Source of the DNA: Lysinibacillus capsici
Lineage (GTDB): Bacteria; Bacillota; Bacilli; Bacillales_A; Planococcaceae
Length of the DNA: 64,000 bases
NCBI RefSeq assembly: GCF_003367505.1
Contig: NZ_PXXX01000008.1
Span: forward strand, 62,001-126,000
Reading direction: 5' to 3'
Below are positions 26,677 through 35,051 of this stretch, piece by piece. A model generated the notes under the pieces. The model was not told the origin of the DNA and searched no databases. It saw only the letters and a program-made list of their open reading frames with translations. A program made the position numbers and the translations under genes. Within the stretch, counting starts at the first letter, position 1. The number at the start of each line of letters is the position of its first letter.

Positions 26677-27608
26677 AAAAAGAGGAGTTATATCGTGAAA
26701 TTGGATTTATAGAGGAAGAATTAATTGAAGCCGCCAACTATGAAGTAAAGAAGAAAAGTTTTTCTAAAAAATGGCTCGCAGTGGTAATAAGTATGATGAT
26801 CGTAAGCTCAGTTTCTACTGCCACAATAGCAGCAGCTTACTATAAACATCAAAATAATGAGCTTTATATTCGTTATTTATCAGCAGAGGATATGGAACTA
26901 ATGCCAGCTACAAAATATGATGCAGATAAATTTCTAAAAGCTCTAGATAGTGACAAAGAGGAGTATATCTATATTGCAATAAATAGACTAGTAGAGAGCT
27001 ATAATGATGAAAAGTTGAGAAATAAGGCGTTAAAGGCTATTCAGCCATTTATACAAAGTGATAACAAAAAAATTGCAAATTCGGCTATTTTTGCTGTCGA
27101 TATTTTATCGGGAAGCTTTAAAAGTCAGCAGGTATATAAATTAGCAGATGGGAGCGTCTTCTTTACTTTATTCAATAATTATTCAGATTACGGAAGCCAG
27201 AATGTTCTTTGGCGTATAAAAGATGATGTGCTAGAGGCATATTCTAGCTTCTCCAGTCCATCAATGTATATTAAAGAGATAATTCCTTCACCTGATCAGA
27301 AATTAATTGCTATTGTCACGAACTCTAATAAAAGTGAATTTGTTGAAGTCATCAATGTGGAAGAGCGAATGGTAAGCCCGGAGTTAGTAGAATCTTCAAG
27401 GGTTAAATATGGTGCTGAGCAAGGGTTAGATACTTGGATTCGAACAGATCATGAAAACTATAGCTATGTGGATCATCTTAGATGGAAGGGAGATGCTACA
27501 ATAGAATTTGAAGCTAGTCTCTCCTATGATGATACGGCGATTATTAAAAACGTGGTAGTCACTTATGAAGTTAGCCAAAAGAAATTAACTGTTAAAGAAA
27601 TTAAATAA
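26673..27608 (+). CDS. Putative anti-sigma factor, single-pass membrane protein
   Basis: 311 residues. The cytoplasmic N-terminus (1-32) is acidic then basic (EELYREIGFIEEELIEAANY), followed by a transmembrane helix (about 33-57) and an extracellular part. The external portion has a helical segment (about 75-145, HEAT-like spacing in YIYIAINRLVESYNDEKLRN) and a beta-rich end with WRIKDDVLEAY and IPSPDQKLIAIVTNS, like a propeller blade. It overlaps the sigma gene by 4 bases. The anti-sigma role is inferred from position and topology; the external domain is not a family I can name. Confidence 0.65.
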   Translation: MKKEELYREIGFIEEELIEAANYEVKKKSFSKKWLAVVISMMIVSSVSTATIAAAYYKHQNNELYIRYLSAEDMELMPATKYDADKFLKALDSDKEEYIYIAINRLVESYNDEKLRNKALKAIQPFIQSDNKKIANSAIFAVDILSGSFKSQQVYKLADGSVFFTLFNNYSDYGSQNVLWRIKDDVLEAYSSFSSPSMYIKEIIPSPDQKLIAIVTNSNKSEFVEVINVEERMVSPELVESSRVKYGAEQGLDTWIRTDHENYSYVDHLRWKGDATIEFEASLSYDDTAIIKNVVVTYEVSQKKLTVKEIK

Positions 27609-27620
27609 GAAGCAGATAAA

Positions 27621-27654
27621 AACAGAAAACGTATTTAAAGGTTTTCTGTTTTTT
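27621..27654 (+). terminator. Intrinsic terminator after second sigma/anti-sigma pair
   Basis: AACAGAAAAC (27621-27630) pairs with GTTTTCTGTT (27641-27650), with a 10-base loop and a following T-run. Confidence 0.88.
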
Positions 27655-27703
27655 CAATAGTATCGTAGAAATAAATCAATTAAAAAGGGAGTGAATGATA
27701 TCA

Positions 27704-28471
27704 ATGGCAAAATGGAAAATAGCCTTAGAAACGTTCCTGAAAGAATGGCAAGATAAAGAGGAAGTTGTAGGAGCGCTCATATGTGGGAGCTATATTACTG
27801 GAAATCCCTCTAAGCGCTCTGATATCGATGTTCATATTATTTTGGCGGATAATGTGGGGTGGAGGGAAAGAGGGAATCGTGTTATTGATGGTTTTTTAAT
27901 TGAATACTTTGCGAATCCACCAAGTCAAATTCGTGGGTATTTCCAAGATGATTTTAAAAAAAGAAGAACCATGTCGATGGTCCAATTTAAAACAGGTAGA
28001 ATTTTATTTGATTATACTGGAATAATAAAAGACTTGAAATTTGAGGCAGAGGAATGGCTCGAAGAAAAATATAACACAATGAATAAAACGGTCTTAGAAA
28101 TAAAAAAATATGAACTATGGGATGCACTAGATAATTTAAAGGATTGTTATGAGCAGGATAGAATGGACTTTTCCTTTACCTACCATAACTCATTAGCCAA
28201 TTTATTTTTGGTGTACTGTCAATTTTTAAATCTAGAAACGATACCCTTTTATCAAATCTATTCCTATCTTGAAGATCCAATTTACCTGCAAAAATATAGT
28301 AAGTCAGCATTTCCAGATGAGGACTTTAGAGAAATTTTTATGAGAGCAATGCATGAGGACAATGTTGAAAAGATGATGGCGTTATATGAAACAGTAGTAA
28401 GGTATGTGTTCATACAAATGGGCGGTTTTCATATAGATGGCTGGCATATAAAAAGCCCAATCGAAAGTTAA
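27704..28471 (+). CDS. Nucleotidyltransferase-domain protein
   Basis: 255 residues. The N-terminal pol-beta-type nucleotidyltransferase fold carries GSYITGNPSKRSDIDVHI, the GS-X10-DxD metal motif with both aspartates present. The remainder (about 110-250) is helical, as in aminoglycoside adenylyltransferase-like and other uncharacterised proteins. The substrate is not evident; no HEPN partner gene is adjacent, so a MNT/HEPN toxin system is unlikely. The start is ambiguous: ATG 27704 has GGGAG 12 bases upstream, while ATG 27695 is only 3 bases from it. Confidence 0.75.
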   Translation: MAKWKIALETFLKEWQDKEEVVGALICGSYITGNPSKRSDIDVHIILADNVGWRERGNRVIDGFLIEYFANPPSQIRGYFQDDFKKRRTMSMVQFKTGRILFDYTGIIKDLKFEAEEWLEEKYNTMNKTVLEIKKYELWDALDNLKDCYEQDRMDFSFTYHNSLANLFLVYCQFLNLETIPFYQIYSYLEDPIYLQKYSKSAFPDEDFREIFMRAMHEDNVEKMMALYETVVRYVFIQMGGFHIDGWHIKSPIES

Positions 28472-28760
28472 TCTTTGGGGAAAGGAAAGTTAGTTCAGAT
28501 ACAAGACGAGCTCCATATTTATATGTTATTATACAGATATAATAATAAAAAGAACCTATTTTTTATGAAAATGTCAACCATTTTTAGGCCGATTATTCCA
28601 ATAAGCTTAAATAATTCAATTTTTATCTAGAACAAAAAGTGATTTTTTTGCTTGAATTATGATTGGAAAGGCTCGAAAAAAGCTGATAACTCTCATATAA
28701 ATAGTTGATATTTTATTCTTGAACTAATTGTGATAAACTGCAATAAGGTAATAATTGATA
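28472..28760. other. AT-rich gap before mqo leader
   Basis: No open frame with a credible start or Shine-Dalgarno sequence. It probably holds the mqo promoter: a TTGAAC at 28719-28724 is followed, 17 bases on, by AATAAG, a weak -10. No terminator with a clear T-run was found for the nucleotidyltransferase gene. Confidence 0.4.
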
Positions 28761-28832
28761 CAGAAATGGTGTGCTCCGAGGTTGCTCCATGGCTACAGTA
28801 CTTCTAAAGTGGGAGTGCTTACATCCTTTCTG
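28761..28832 (+). promoter_or_regulatory. Candidate structured 5' leader of mqo
   Basis: The two ends pair over 13 positions (28761-28773 with 28820-28832; one mismatch, two G-U). CTCC (28774-28777) extends the stem with GGAG (28812-28815). The internal part is GC-richer than its surroundings. It ends 20 bases before the mqo Shine-Dalgarno sequence and has no T-run, so it is not a terminator. I do not recognise it as a named riboswitch class. Confidence 0.4.
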
Positions 28833-28860
28833 CAAATCTTAACATATAAGGAAGGTAAAA

Positions 28861-30342
28861 ATGAGTAACAGACAAATTAAATCAGATGTTATCTTAATTG
28901 GTGCCGGAATCATGAGTGCAACTTTGGGAACATTACTCAAAGAATTAGCACCAGATTGGAAAATTACAGTGTTTGAAAAGCTTGAAAAAGCAGGCGAGGA
29001 AAGTTCTCACGAATTAAACAATGCGGGAACTGGACATGCTGCATTATGTGAGCTGAACTACACATCAGAGAAAAAAGACGGATCAATCGATATCAAAAAA
29101 GCGATTAATGTTAATGAACAGTTCCATGTTTCAAGACAGTTTTGGTCGTATCTTGTAAACAATAAGCTGATCAATAATCCACAAGACTTCATTATGCCTT
29201 TACCACATATGAGTTTAGTACAAGGGAAAGAAAATGTTGAGTTTCTAAAGAAACGTCATGAAACGATGACAAAAAATCCTTTATTTGAAGGAATGGAATT
29301 TTCTAATGACCCTGAAACACTAAAAAAATGGATTCCACTTATTATGGAAAATCGTCCTGCTGGTGAAGACATTGCTGCAACGAAAATTGACACTGGTACA
29401 GATGTTAACTTTGGTGCTTTAACACGTATGTTAATTGATCACTTAAAAGCAAAAGATGTAGATGTTAACTATAATCATAGTGTTGAAAGTTTAAAACAAG
29501 CTAGTGATGGTACATGGGAAGTACGTGTGCACGATTTAGATGGCTGTAAAATGGAATATCATTCAGCAAAATTTGTCTTCCTTGGAGCTGGTGGAGGAAG
29601 CTTAGAATTACTACAAAAATCAGGTATTCCTGAAGGGAAACATATTGGTGGATTCCCAATTAGCGGTCTATTCTTAGCATGTAATAATCCAGAAATAGCT
29701 GAACAACATCATGCAAAAGTATACGGAAAAGCAAAAGTTGGTGCTCCACCAATGTCGGTTCCGCATCTTGACACACGTTATATTGATAACAAGAAATCAT
29801 TACTATTTGGACCATTCGCAGGTTTCTCTCCTAAGTTCTTAAAAACAGGTTCAAATATGGATTTATTTGCTTCTGTAAAACCGCATAATATCACAACTTT
29901 ATTAGCTGCGGGCGTGAAAGAGATGGGCTTAACAAAGTATTTAATCCAACAGCTTATGCTTTCAAAAGAACAACGTATGGAAGAGTTACGTGAGTTCATT
30001 CCAAATGCAAAAAGTGATGATTGGGATATTATCGTAGCTGGACAACGTGTACAAGTTATTAAAGATACAGAAGCTGGCGGTAAAGGAACACTTCAATTCG
30101 GTACAGAAGTTGTAAGTGCTTCTGATGGCTCGATTGCAGCTTTACTAGGAGCTTCACCAGGTGCATCTACGGCTGTACATGTTATGCTTGAAGTTCTTAA
30201 TAAATGTTTCCCTCAACATATCAAGGAGTGGGAACCAAAAATTAAAGAAATGATTCCATCTTATGGTCTATCATTAGCAGAAAACCCTGAGCTTCTAAAA
30301 GAAATAAATGCAACAACAGATAAAGCACTTGGCTTAAAATAA
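28861..30342 (+). CDS. mqo: Malate:quinone oxidoreductase
   Basis: Membrane-associated FAD enzyme oxidising L-malate to oxaloacetate and passing electrons to quinone. 493 residues, usual length. The N-terminal FAD site is [17 protein letters not shown] (about 10-26). The conserved [19 protein letters not shown] and the C-terminal [12 protein letters not shown] are family hallmarks. ATG 28861 follows GGAAGG. Monocistronic between a folded leader and a strong terminator. It complements or replaces NAD-malate dehydrogenase in the TCA cycle. Confidence 0.96.
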   Translation: MSNRQIKSDVILIGAGIMSATLGTLLKELAPDWKITVFEKLEKAGEESSHELNNAGTGHAALCELNYTSEKKDGSIDIKKAINVNEQFHVSRQFWSYLVNNKLINNPQDFIMPLPHMSLVQGKENVEFLKKRHETMTKNPLFEGMEFSNDPETLKKWIPLIMENRPAGEDIAATKIDTGTDVNFGALTRMLIDHLKAKDVDVNYNHSVESLKQASDGTWEVRVHDLDGCKMEYHSAKFVFLGAGGGSLELLQKSGIPEGKHIGGFPISGLFLACNNPEIAEQHHAKVYGKAKVGAPPMSVPHLDTRYIDNKKSLLFGPFAGFSPKFLKTGSNMDLFASVKPHNITTLLAAGVKEMGLTKYLIQQLMLSKEQRMEELREFIPNAKSDDWDIIVAGQRVQVIKDTEAGGKGTLQFGTEVVSASDGSIAALLGASPGASTAVHVMLEVLNKCFPQHIKEWEPKIKEMIPSYGLSLAENPELLKEINATTDKALGLK

Positions 30343-30361
30343 GTCATGGTAAGCGTTTAAG

Positions 30362-30397
30362 AAAGAGCTCTCAATCTATTCTGATTGAGAGCTCTTT
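30362..30397 (+). terminator. Intrinsic terminator after mqo
   Basis: AAAGAGCTCTCAATC (30362-30376) pairs exactly with 30383-30397, with a 6-base loop and T-rich end. Confidence 0.92.
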
Positions 30398-30583
30398 TTA
30401 ATTTGAATAAATTCTTTCCTGGGAAATTTTAAATCCAATTGCCTTCTTTTTAATAAAAGAACCATCAAATTTGCTATAAATCTTGCCCTGTATTTTATGA
30501 CACTATAGCTCTATGTCCCATTGTGATATAGATGGTAGTTTTCTATACTTTGTATATACAATAAGAAGGGAGCCAATCTATAG

Positions 30584-31663
30584 ATGATTAAACTACAAGA
30601 TATTGGAACATTTTCAGAACTACCAGAGCTTGCAATGTATATCTATACTGGCGATATTACAGCTTTGCGAGTTGCGAGGGATAAAGGCTGGAATATTGAA
30701 GAAGAGATATGTTTAAGTCAGCATACATCATTAAGCCCATTGGATTTAGCGTTGATTGCACAAAGATTGGATGTAGTAAAATTATTAGTTGGATATGGGG
30801 TTAATTTAAATGTGGAAAAAAATCCTTCTTTTTTAAGAGCTGTTCGATATTGTAAAGAAAATATAGTACGTTACCTTGTTGAACAAGGAGCAAAATTAGA
30901 TGGCTATAACCAAGTGGGATCTGGAGCCTATTCTCAGGCCTACTATGGCAATAAAAGAAATATCCCTCTTATTCATGAACTTGGGCTTGATATAAAGCAG
31001 CATGGAGGTCCTGTATTGCGTCAGGCTGTGTCGAATTTTGATAAAAAAACAGTCACTTATTTACTTGATCAAGGAGTAGATATTAATTATCAAAAGCCTG
31101 ATATGGTCTATCCCTATGAAGCAACACCATTAACAGTTGCAACAAGAATGGGAAATATAGCTATGGTGAACTATTTGATTGAACGAGGTGCAAACGTCAC
31201 TTTAGCGGAGAAAGATGGTGAGAGAGCTTATACAATTGCTGTACGTATGAAAAATATGGAACTAGCAAATTACTTAAAGGCTTTAGAACCAATAGAACTC
31301 CATACTATTGAAAACAAAAAAGAGACATTGAAAAAATACAAGTTACCAGATGAATTGATTAATTTTCTGACAGGAGATCGACTACATCTTGAGCTTGCAC
31401 CAAATGATTATGAAATTCACTTTATCGATTTTTTCAAACTAACTGATACAATTGAGATGAAACTAGGTCATAGAGAGCTCCTCCTTCTTTCCGCAAATAT
31501 CGACAATTACTCTGATTTGCAAATAGTCTGGAACCCAAAAGGAGAAGGCCATATAGGGTGCTATGATGTGGAGCATGAGGAGTATGCTAATTTATGTAGT
31601 TTTAAAGAATTTATTGGTAGACCTGAAATATACCTTATCCGTTTTCTTGAAGGAGAACTATAG
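30584..31663 (+). CDS. Ankyrin-repeat protein with SUKH-like C-terminal domain
   Basis: 359 residues, no signal peptide. Ankyrin repeats span about 20-235 (for example SPLDLALIAQRLDVVKLLV, and TPLTVATRMGNIAMVNYLIE followed by RGANV). The end (about 250-355) begins with KYKLPDELINFL and runs through SDLQIVWNPKGEG and YDVEHEEYANLCSFKEFI, the layout of SMI1/KNR4 (SUKH) domains. SUKH and ankyrin proteins are common toxin-immunity modules, but no toxin gene lies beside it. An orphan immunity or protein-binding role is inferred. Single gene with its own terminator. Confidence 0.7.
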   Translation: MIKLQDIGTFSELPELAMYIYTGDITALRVARDKGWNIEEEICLSQHTSLSPLDLALIAQRLDVVKLLVGYGVNLNVEKNPSFLRAVRYCKENIVRYLVEQGAKLDGYNQVGSGAYSQAYYGNKRNIPLIHELGLDIKQHGGPVLRQAVSNFDKKTVTYLLDQGVDINYQKPDMVYPYEATPLTVATRMGNIAMVNYLIERGANVTLAEKDGERAYTIAVRMKNMELANYLKALEPIELHTIENKKETLKKYKLPDELINFLTGDRLHLELAPNDYEIHFIDFFKLTDTIEMKLGHRELLLLSANIDNYSDLQIVWNPKGEGHIGCYDVEHEEYANLCSFKEFIGRPEIYLIRFLEGEL

Positions 31664-31743
31664 CAATGTTTTAAGCTACTGATAAAAATGTGAATCAACT
31701 GATTAAATGAGCCTCCCTGCTATTCAACTTAAAAGTCGATGAG

Positions 31744-31781
31744 AGTAAGCATATTCTTTCTAAGAAATATGCTTACTTTTT
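31744..31781. terminator. Terminator between convergent genes
   Basis: AGTAAGCATATT (31744-31755) pairs with 31766-31777; 10-base loop, five T on the plus strand. It closes the ankyrin gene and possibly the convergent membrane gene. Confidence 0.88.
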
Positions 31782-31787
31782 ATTGCT

Positions 31788-32069
31788 CTATATTCGAAGA
31801 GTTGACAAACAAAAAACAATAGAACGTTTAATATATATGGCACAAAAGAACAACAGTAGGGCTATTAACAGGGCGAAGGGGATGCTGAACATAACAGGAA
31901 GTTCTACGCCATACCAAAGGCCCATTTTAATTTGATCCACTCCGAATGTTCGTAAAAAACCAGCGAGTATGGATAAGCCAGCGCTTAAAAGTAATCCAAC
32001 ATAAAGTACAGATAATACCACTAAAGCTAATGAGCAAAAAAAAGTCTTTAGCATTTTTAGAAGTATCAT
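31788..32069 (-). CDS. Small integral membrane protein
   Basis: 93 residues with two strong hydrophobic helices (about 8-38 and 54-82) separated by a short polar stretch. No recognised domain. Its start overlaps the end of the bactofilin-like gene by 4 bases (ATGA), so the two are co-translated and presumably act together. It may anchor the upstream protein to the membrane. Function unknown. Confidence 0.7.
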   Translation of the reverse strand: MILLKMLKTFFCSLALVVLSVLYVGLLLSAGLSILAGFLRTFGVDQIKMGLWYGVELPVMFSIPFALLIALLLFFCAIYIKRSIVFCLSTLRI

Positions 32070-32725
32070 TCTTTTTCCCTCCGTATAATGTGGTGCACCT
32101 TTGAACTCGAAGCTATCGAATAATCATCCGTATAGTAAAGTGTCCCAATCACACTATTTTCCCCAACATGGACGACTTCCCCTTCCACAAACTCTGCATT
32201 CGTATTAGATAATTGTAGGTGTTTTCCACTTATTGTGTGACAGCGTAATATTTTTTTAAATAACGGAAGAAGGGTTATCCTATCCTTTTCTATTACCACA
32301 TTTTCAGCCCTTAACCTGTCAATTCCGCTTTCTCCCGATAACTTCAAATGAAAGTGATGAGCGATTATTTCCGCAGCCTTGACTATTCCAATGGCATCAA
32401 ATTGCTCGCTCTGTAATTTCTCTTCAACCATTAGCTTTCCAGAACTATTGATTTTTTGGATAAAACCATTACGTATTTTAATATTCCCAGCATTTGTAAG
32501 TTCTCCGATTTGGCAATAATCCTTTAACTTACACGAGCCAGTACTATTAAATATCTGCGCTGTAACTGGATAATAGAAGGAGCTATGACCATGAGTGGAC
32601 ACTTTTATTAAGTGTACTTCTTGTTGTAACGATACAGCGCCTCGAATGTTTAATTGTTCATAATCAGCATCCAAATGTTTAACGGTGCCATTCGTTTGTG
32701 TAAGGGTACGGAGTTTTTGAAACAT
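32066..32725 (-). CDS. Bactofilin-like beta-helical protein
   Basis: 219 residues, almost entirely short beta strands with periodic hydrophobics and turns (LNIRGAVSLQQEVHLIKVST, then GNIKIRNGFIQKINSSGKLM). This is the pattern of polymer-forming cytoskeletal (bactofilin) and related right-handed beta-helix proteins. No transmembrane segment is present, but a two-TM protein is encoded immediately downstream with a 4-base overlap. The promoter carries an operator half shared with the neighbouring MarR gene. A scaffold role is inferred from fold only. Confidence 0.6.
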   Translation of the reverse strand: MFQKLRTLTQTNGTVKHLDADYEQLNIRGAVSLQQEVHLIKVSTHGHSSFYYPVTAQIFNSTGSCKLKDYCQIGELTNAGNIKIRNGFIQKINSSGKLMVEEKLQSEQFDAIGIVKAAEIIAHHFHLKLSGESGIDRLRAENVVIEKDRITLLPLFKKILRCHTISGKHLQLSNTNAEFVEGEVVHVGENSVIGTLYYTDDYSIASSSKVHHIIRREKE

Positions 32726-32759
32726 AAAGTCACCTCATTATAATTTAATTAATATATAT

Positions 32760-32796
32760 TTTAATTATTAAATTATATGCTACTTCCATTTGTCAA
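32760..32796 (-). promoter_or_regulatory. Promoter and MarR-type operator of the bactofilin-like pair
   Basis: TTTAATTATTAAA (32760-32772) is a 13-base palindrome around a central T. On the minus strand a perfect TTGACA (32791-32796) lies 18 bases from a TTTAAT inside that palindrome; a TATAAT at 32772-32777 is only 13 bases away. A near-identical palindrome with the opposite central base lies in the marR promoter. Confidence 0.6.
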
Positions 32797-32824
32797 GAAC
32801 AAAAGCACAGCTTAAATTAAACAA

Positions 32825-32855
32825 TAAAAAAAGGATTTCAATTTGTTGAAATCCT
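32825..32855 (-). terminator. Terminator of the marR gene
   Basis: AGGATTTCA (32832-32840) pairs with TGAAATCCT (32847-32855). Read on the minus strand it is followed by seven T. The stem overlaps the marR stop codon. Confidence 0.85.
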
Positions 32856-33261
32856 AAAAAATTTTATTCATTAATTGGTTTACTTCGCGTAAGATGTTGG
32901 CCATGTCTATGAGTTTATCCTGAGAAAACTTTAAAAAGATTTCTTGAACCTTCATGTCACCAATATTGGTTAAAGCCATTTTGACCACACGTCGATCATT
33001 ATTTTCTCTAATTCTTTGTATGAGTTCGAGTTTTTCCAGTTTATCGCACATGGAAGTTACAGCTCCGGGTGTTACACTAAAGAATTCAGCAATTTCTGTT
33101 GCCTTCATCCCATTATTTATTTTTAGCTGTAGGAGTAATATTAATTGGTTTTGTGATAACGCCTCTCCTTCAGATAAAAGATCTACAAACATTTTCGACT
33201 TCTGCTGTATTTCCAGCATTTCTTTCATAATAATTTCTACATTGTTTAGATTTTTTGGCAT
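32854..33261 (-). CDS. MarR-family transcriptional regulator
   Basis: 135 residues from ATG 33261. The winged helix-turn-helix is at about 45-105 (GMKATEIAEFFSVTPGAVTS as recognition helix, then the wing ENNDRRVVKMALT). Flanking helices form the dimer interface. An in-frame TTG 15 codons upstream would extend it into the promoter and is unlikely. It likely controls itself and the bactofilin-like pair, because both promoters contain the same 13-base palindrome plus the same flank. Ligand unknown. Confidence 0.88.
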   Translation of the reverse strand: MPKNLNNVEIIMKEMLEIQQKSKMFVDLLSEGEALSQNQLILLLQLKINNGMKATEIAEFFSVTPGAVTSMCDKLEKLELIQRIRENNDRRVVKMALTNIGDMKVQEIFLKFSQDKLIDMANILREVNQLMNKIF

Positions 33262-33282
33262 ATAATCACGTCCGCTAAAATA

Positions 33283-33324
33283 TTTAATAATTAAATTATA
33301 TAGCAATTAAATAAATGCTACCAA
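33283..33324 (-). promoter_or_regulatory. Promoter and operator of marR
   Basis: Minus-strand TTGGTA (33319-33324), an 18-base spacer and TATAAT (33295-33300), overlapped by the palindrome TTTAATAATTAAA (33283-33295). The core and its TTATAT-GC flank repeat those at 32760-32780. This suggests autoregulation. Confidence 0.65.
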
Positions 33325-33348
33325 GTGTAGAATTACTTTAAGAAATAT

Positions 33349-34380
33349 TTATTTTTTAAAAGTCGTACGCATCCATTCGAAAAATCTCTCTTTTTCTTCG
33401 AACTGGGGGTAGTGAGCAGATTGTTCATATGCTATGAATTCCTTTTTCTTCGCGATAATTTGGTCGAAGTACTTTTTAGCGCTATTCGATGATGTTTGAT
33501 AATCATAATCCCCCATTACAAAATAGAAGGGAAGAGTCAGTGAATTGACTTTCGCAGGAAGTGGGGACTGCAAGATTTCGTTTACTAAGACTTCTTGCGA
33601 TAGGGATATCCCCTTGCTATAGCGAATAATATCTAACAAATTATATTCGGTACTAAAAAGCATCCCTAACATATTTCCATCAGGGTTAGTAATAAGTCTT
33701 GTAGCTCCACCGTATTTGCTCACTAAATGACGAGGCGTAAATGTTTTACCACTACTAATTTCCTCCATTAACCTCTGTAAATGTGCAACATCCTCTGTGT
33801 TACTCTTAAGCTGAGCCTGTTTGATCGTAAAGTGTAAACTGTCCATCTCACTTTCAACGGTATTACTCATTTGACCAATCCCTACATAGGCCTCATATTT
33901 ATCAGGAGCTTTAGCAGCTGCTTGTATGGCAATATAGGTACCGTAGGAATGACCAATTAAGATAATTTTTTCTTTATTTAGATGATTAGCAATATAGTCA
34001 GTCAGTGCTAGTAAATCCTCCACAAGCAAATCAGATGAAAGATTTGAGTAGTCCTCAAAAAAATGATAAGACTTCCCACTAGCCCTTTGATCATAATTTA
34101 CCACTGTAAATTCGGTTTCCAATAAATCTTGATATTTTTTAGCGTAGGGTATTTCAGAGCAACCTGGTCCGCCATGGACAAAGATGATGACAGGATTATT
34201 TTTGTTATGGCCCCGTATCATAATTTCATGGTCACTGCCGTTAATTTCTACCTGTTCTAGCGTACTAATGCTGTTCATGTCCTCTATAGATGATGTCCAT
34301 GTTGGAAATACAAGTGCTAATAATAGTAAGGAGGTCATAATCAAGACAAGATATTTAATGAACTTTTTAATCCTTTTCAT
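33349..34380 (-). CDS. Alpha/beta hydrolase, prolyl iminopeptidase-like, membrane-anchored
   Basis: 343 residues. An N-terminal hydrophobic segment (about 8-27) is an uncleaved anchor or signal peptide. The hydrolase fold follows with oxyanion motif HGGPG (69-73), YDQRASGKS, and nucleophile S145 in GHSYG. An acid at GDYDYQ (about 290) and a final His at SAHYP (about 322) complete the triad. This matches S33 peptidases and related hydrolases; the substrate is not predictable. It lies just downstream of the PadR-HAAS cassette on the same strand (12-base gap) and may belong to it. Confidence 0.82.
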   Translation of the reverse strand: MKRIKKFIKYLVLIMTSLLLLALVFPTWTSSIEDMNSISTLEQVEINGSDHEIMIRGHNKNNPVIIFVHGGPGCSEIPYAKKYQDLLETEFTVVNYDQRASGKSYHFFEDYSNLSSDLLVEDLLALTDYIANHLNKEKIILIGHSYGTYIAIQAAAKAPDKYEAYVGIGQMSNTVESEMDSLHFTIKQAQLKSNTEDVAHLQRLMEEISSGKTFTPRHLVSKYGGATRLITNPDGNMLGMLFSTEYNLLDIIRYSKGISLSQEVLVNEILQSPLPAKVNSLTLPFYFVMGDYDYQTSSNSAKKYFDQIIAKKKEFIAYEQSAHYPQFEEKERFFEWMRTTFKK

Positions 34381-34392
34381 ACAATACCTACT

Positions 34393-35049
34393 TTACATGC
34401 GTTTCATAAAGCTAGCATGATACATTTTTCTTTTATACACATAAAAATACATACTCAGAGGCCACCAAAGTGTCACAAAAATAGGGTAAATCGCCCATAT
34501 AACGCTTGGTGAAGAAACAACATTTACTGTAATGAAAAAGATACTAATTAGTATCGTAGCTGTAACGGAGAATGCTACAAAGGTTTTTCGTTGCGCGTGA
34601 TATAAAGCTAGAGGCCACCATATCACTAAAAAAGCAGGATAAATTGCCCAAGGATATTGAGGAGATACAATCATATTCAATATAGAGTAATAGATGATGG
34701 TAGAAGCACATCCAATTAGAGCTGTTTTTAACGTTTTTGCCTTTTCATCTAAGTACATGAGGATTGGCCACCAGATAATTGGATAAATCGCATAGACAAA
34801 CCATAAATGATCTGGTGCGTAAATATAATTTTCAACTATTAGAAATGTAATAATTAAGGCACTACAAACAATTGAGTATTGTTTATACAATTTTTTAGCC
34901 ATAAAGAATAACGTAATAGGCCAAAGCAGTAGCAATAAGCATGGATATACAAACCACATTGTTTGAGGAGATGTCGTATAATTAACAACCCCTAAAAAAA
35001 TCATTGTCATCAAGCTCCCCGCTATAGAAAAGTTAATAAAGTTCCTCAT
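34393..35049 (-). CDS. Membrane protein built of four two-helix repeats
   Basis: 218 residues, eight hydrophobic helices arranged as four copies of one module of about 50 residues. The module is a helix, a loop with (S/A)P, then W-(A/F)-x-YP, a second helix and WWPL-x-(M/L)Y. Copies lie at about 22-56, 71-105, 124-157 and 173-208. Copy 4 closely matches the single copy in the neighbouring HAAS protein, so the module has been duplicated within this locus. Function unknown. Two bases separate it from the HAAS gene, so they form one operon. Confidence 0.75.
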   Translation of the reverse strand: MRNFINFSIAGSLMTMIFLGVVNYTTSPQTMWFVYPCLLLLLWPITLFFMAKKLYKQYSIVCSALIITFLIVENYIYAPDHLWFVYAIYPIIWWPILMYLDEKAKTLKTALIGCASTIIYYSILNMIVSPQYPWAIYPAFLVIWWPLALYHAQRKTFVAFSVTATILISIFFITVNVVSSPSVIWAIYPIFVTLWWPLSMYFYVYKRKMYHASFMKRM

Positions 35050-35051
35050 GT

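Noticed and set aside
27704-28471. MNT/HEPN toxin-antitoxin system
   Set aside because: The nucleotidyltransferase is larger than a minimal MNT and no HEPN gene adjoins it.
28761-28832. Identification of the mqo leader as a known riboswitch (fluoride, THF, preQ1, purine)
   Set aside because: None of the conserved cores I know is present, so it is reported only as an unclassified structured candidate.
31744-31781. Regulatory inverted repeat
   Set aside because: Hairpin plus T-run between convergent genes is fully explained as a terminator.
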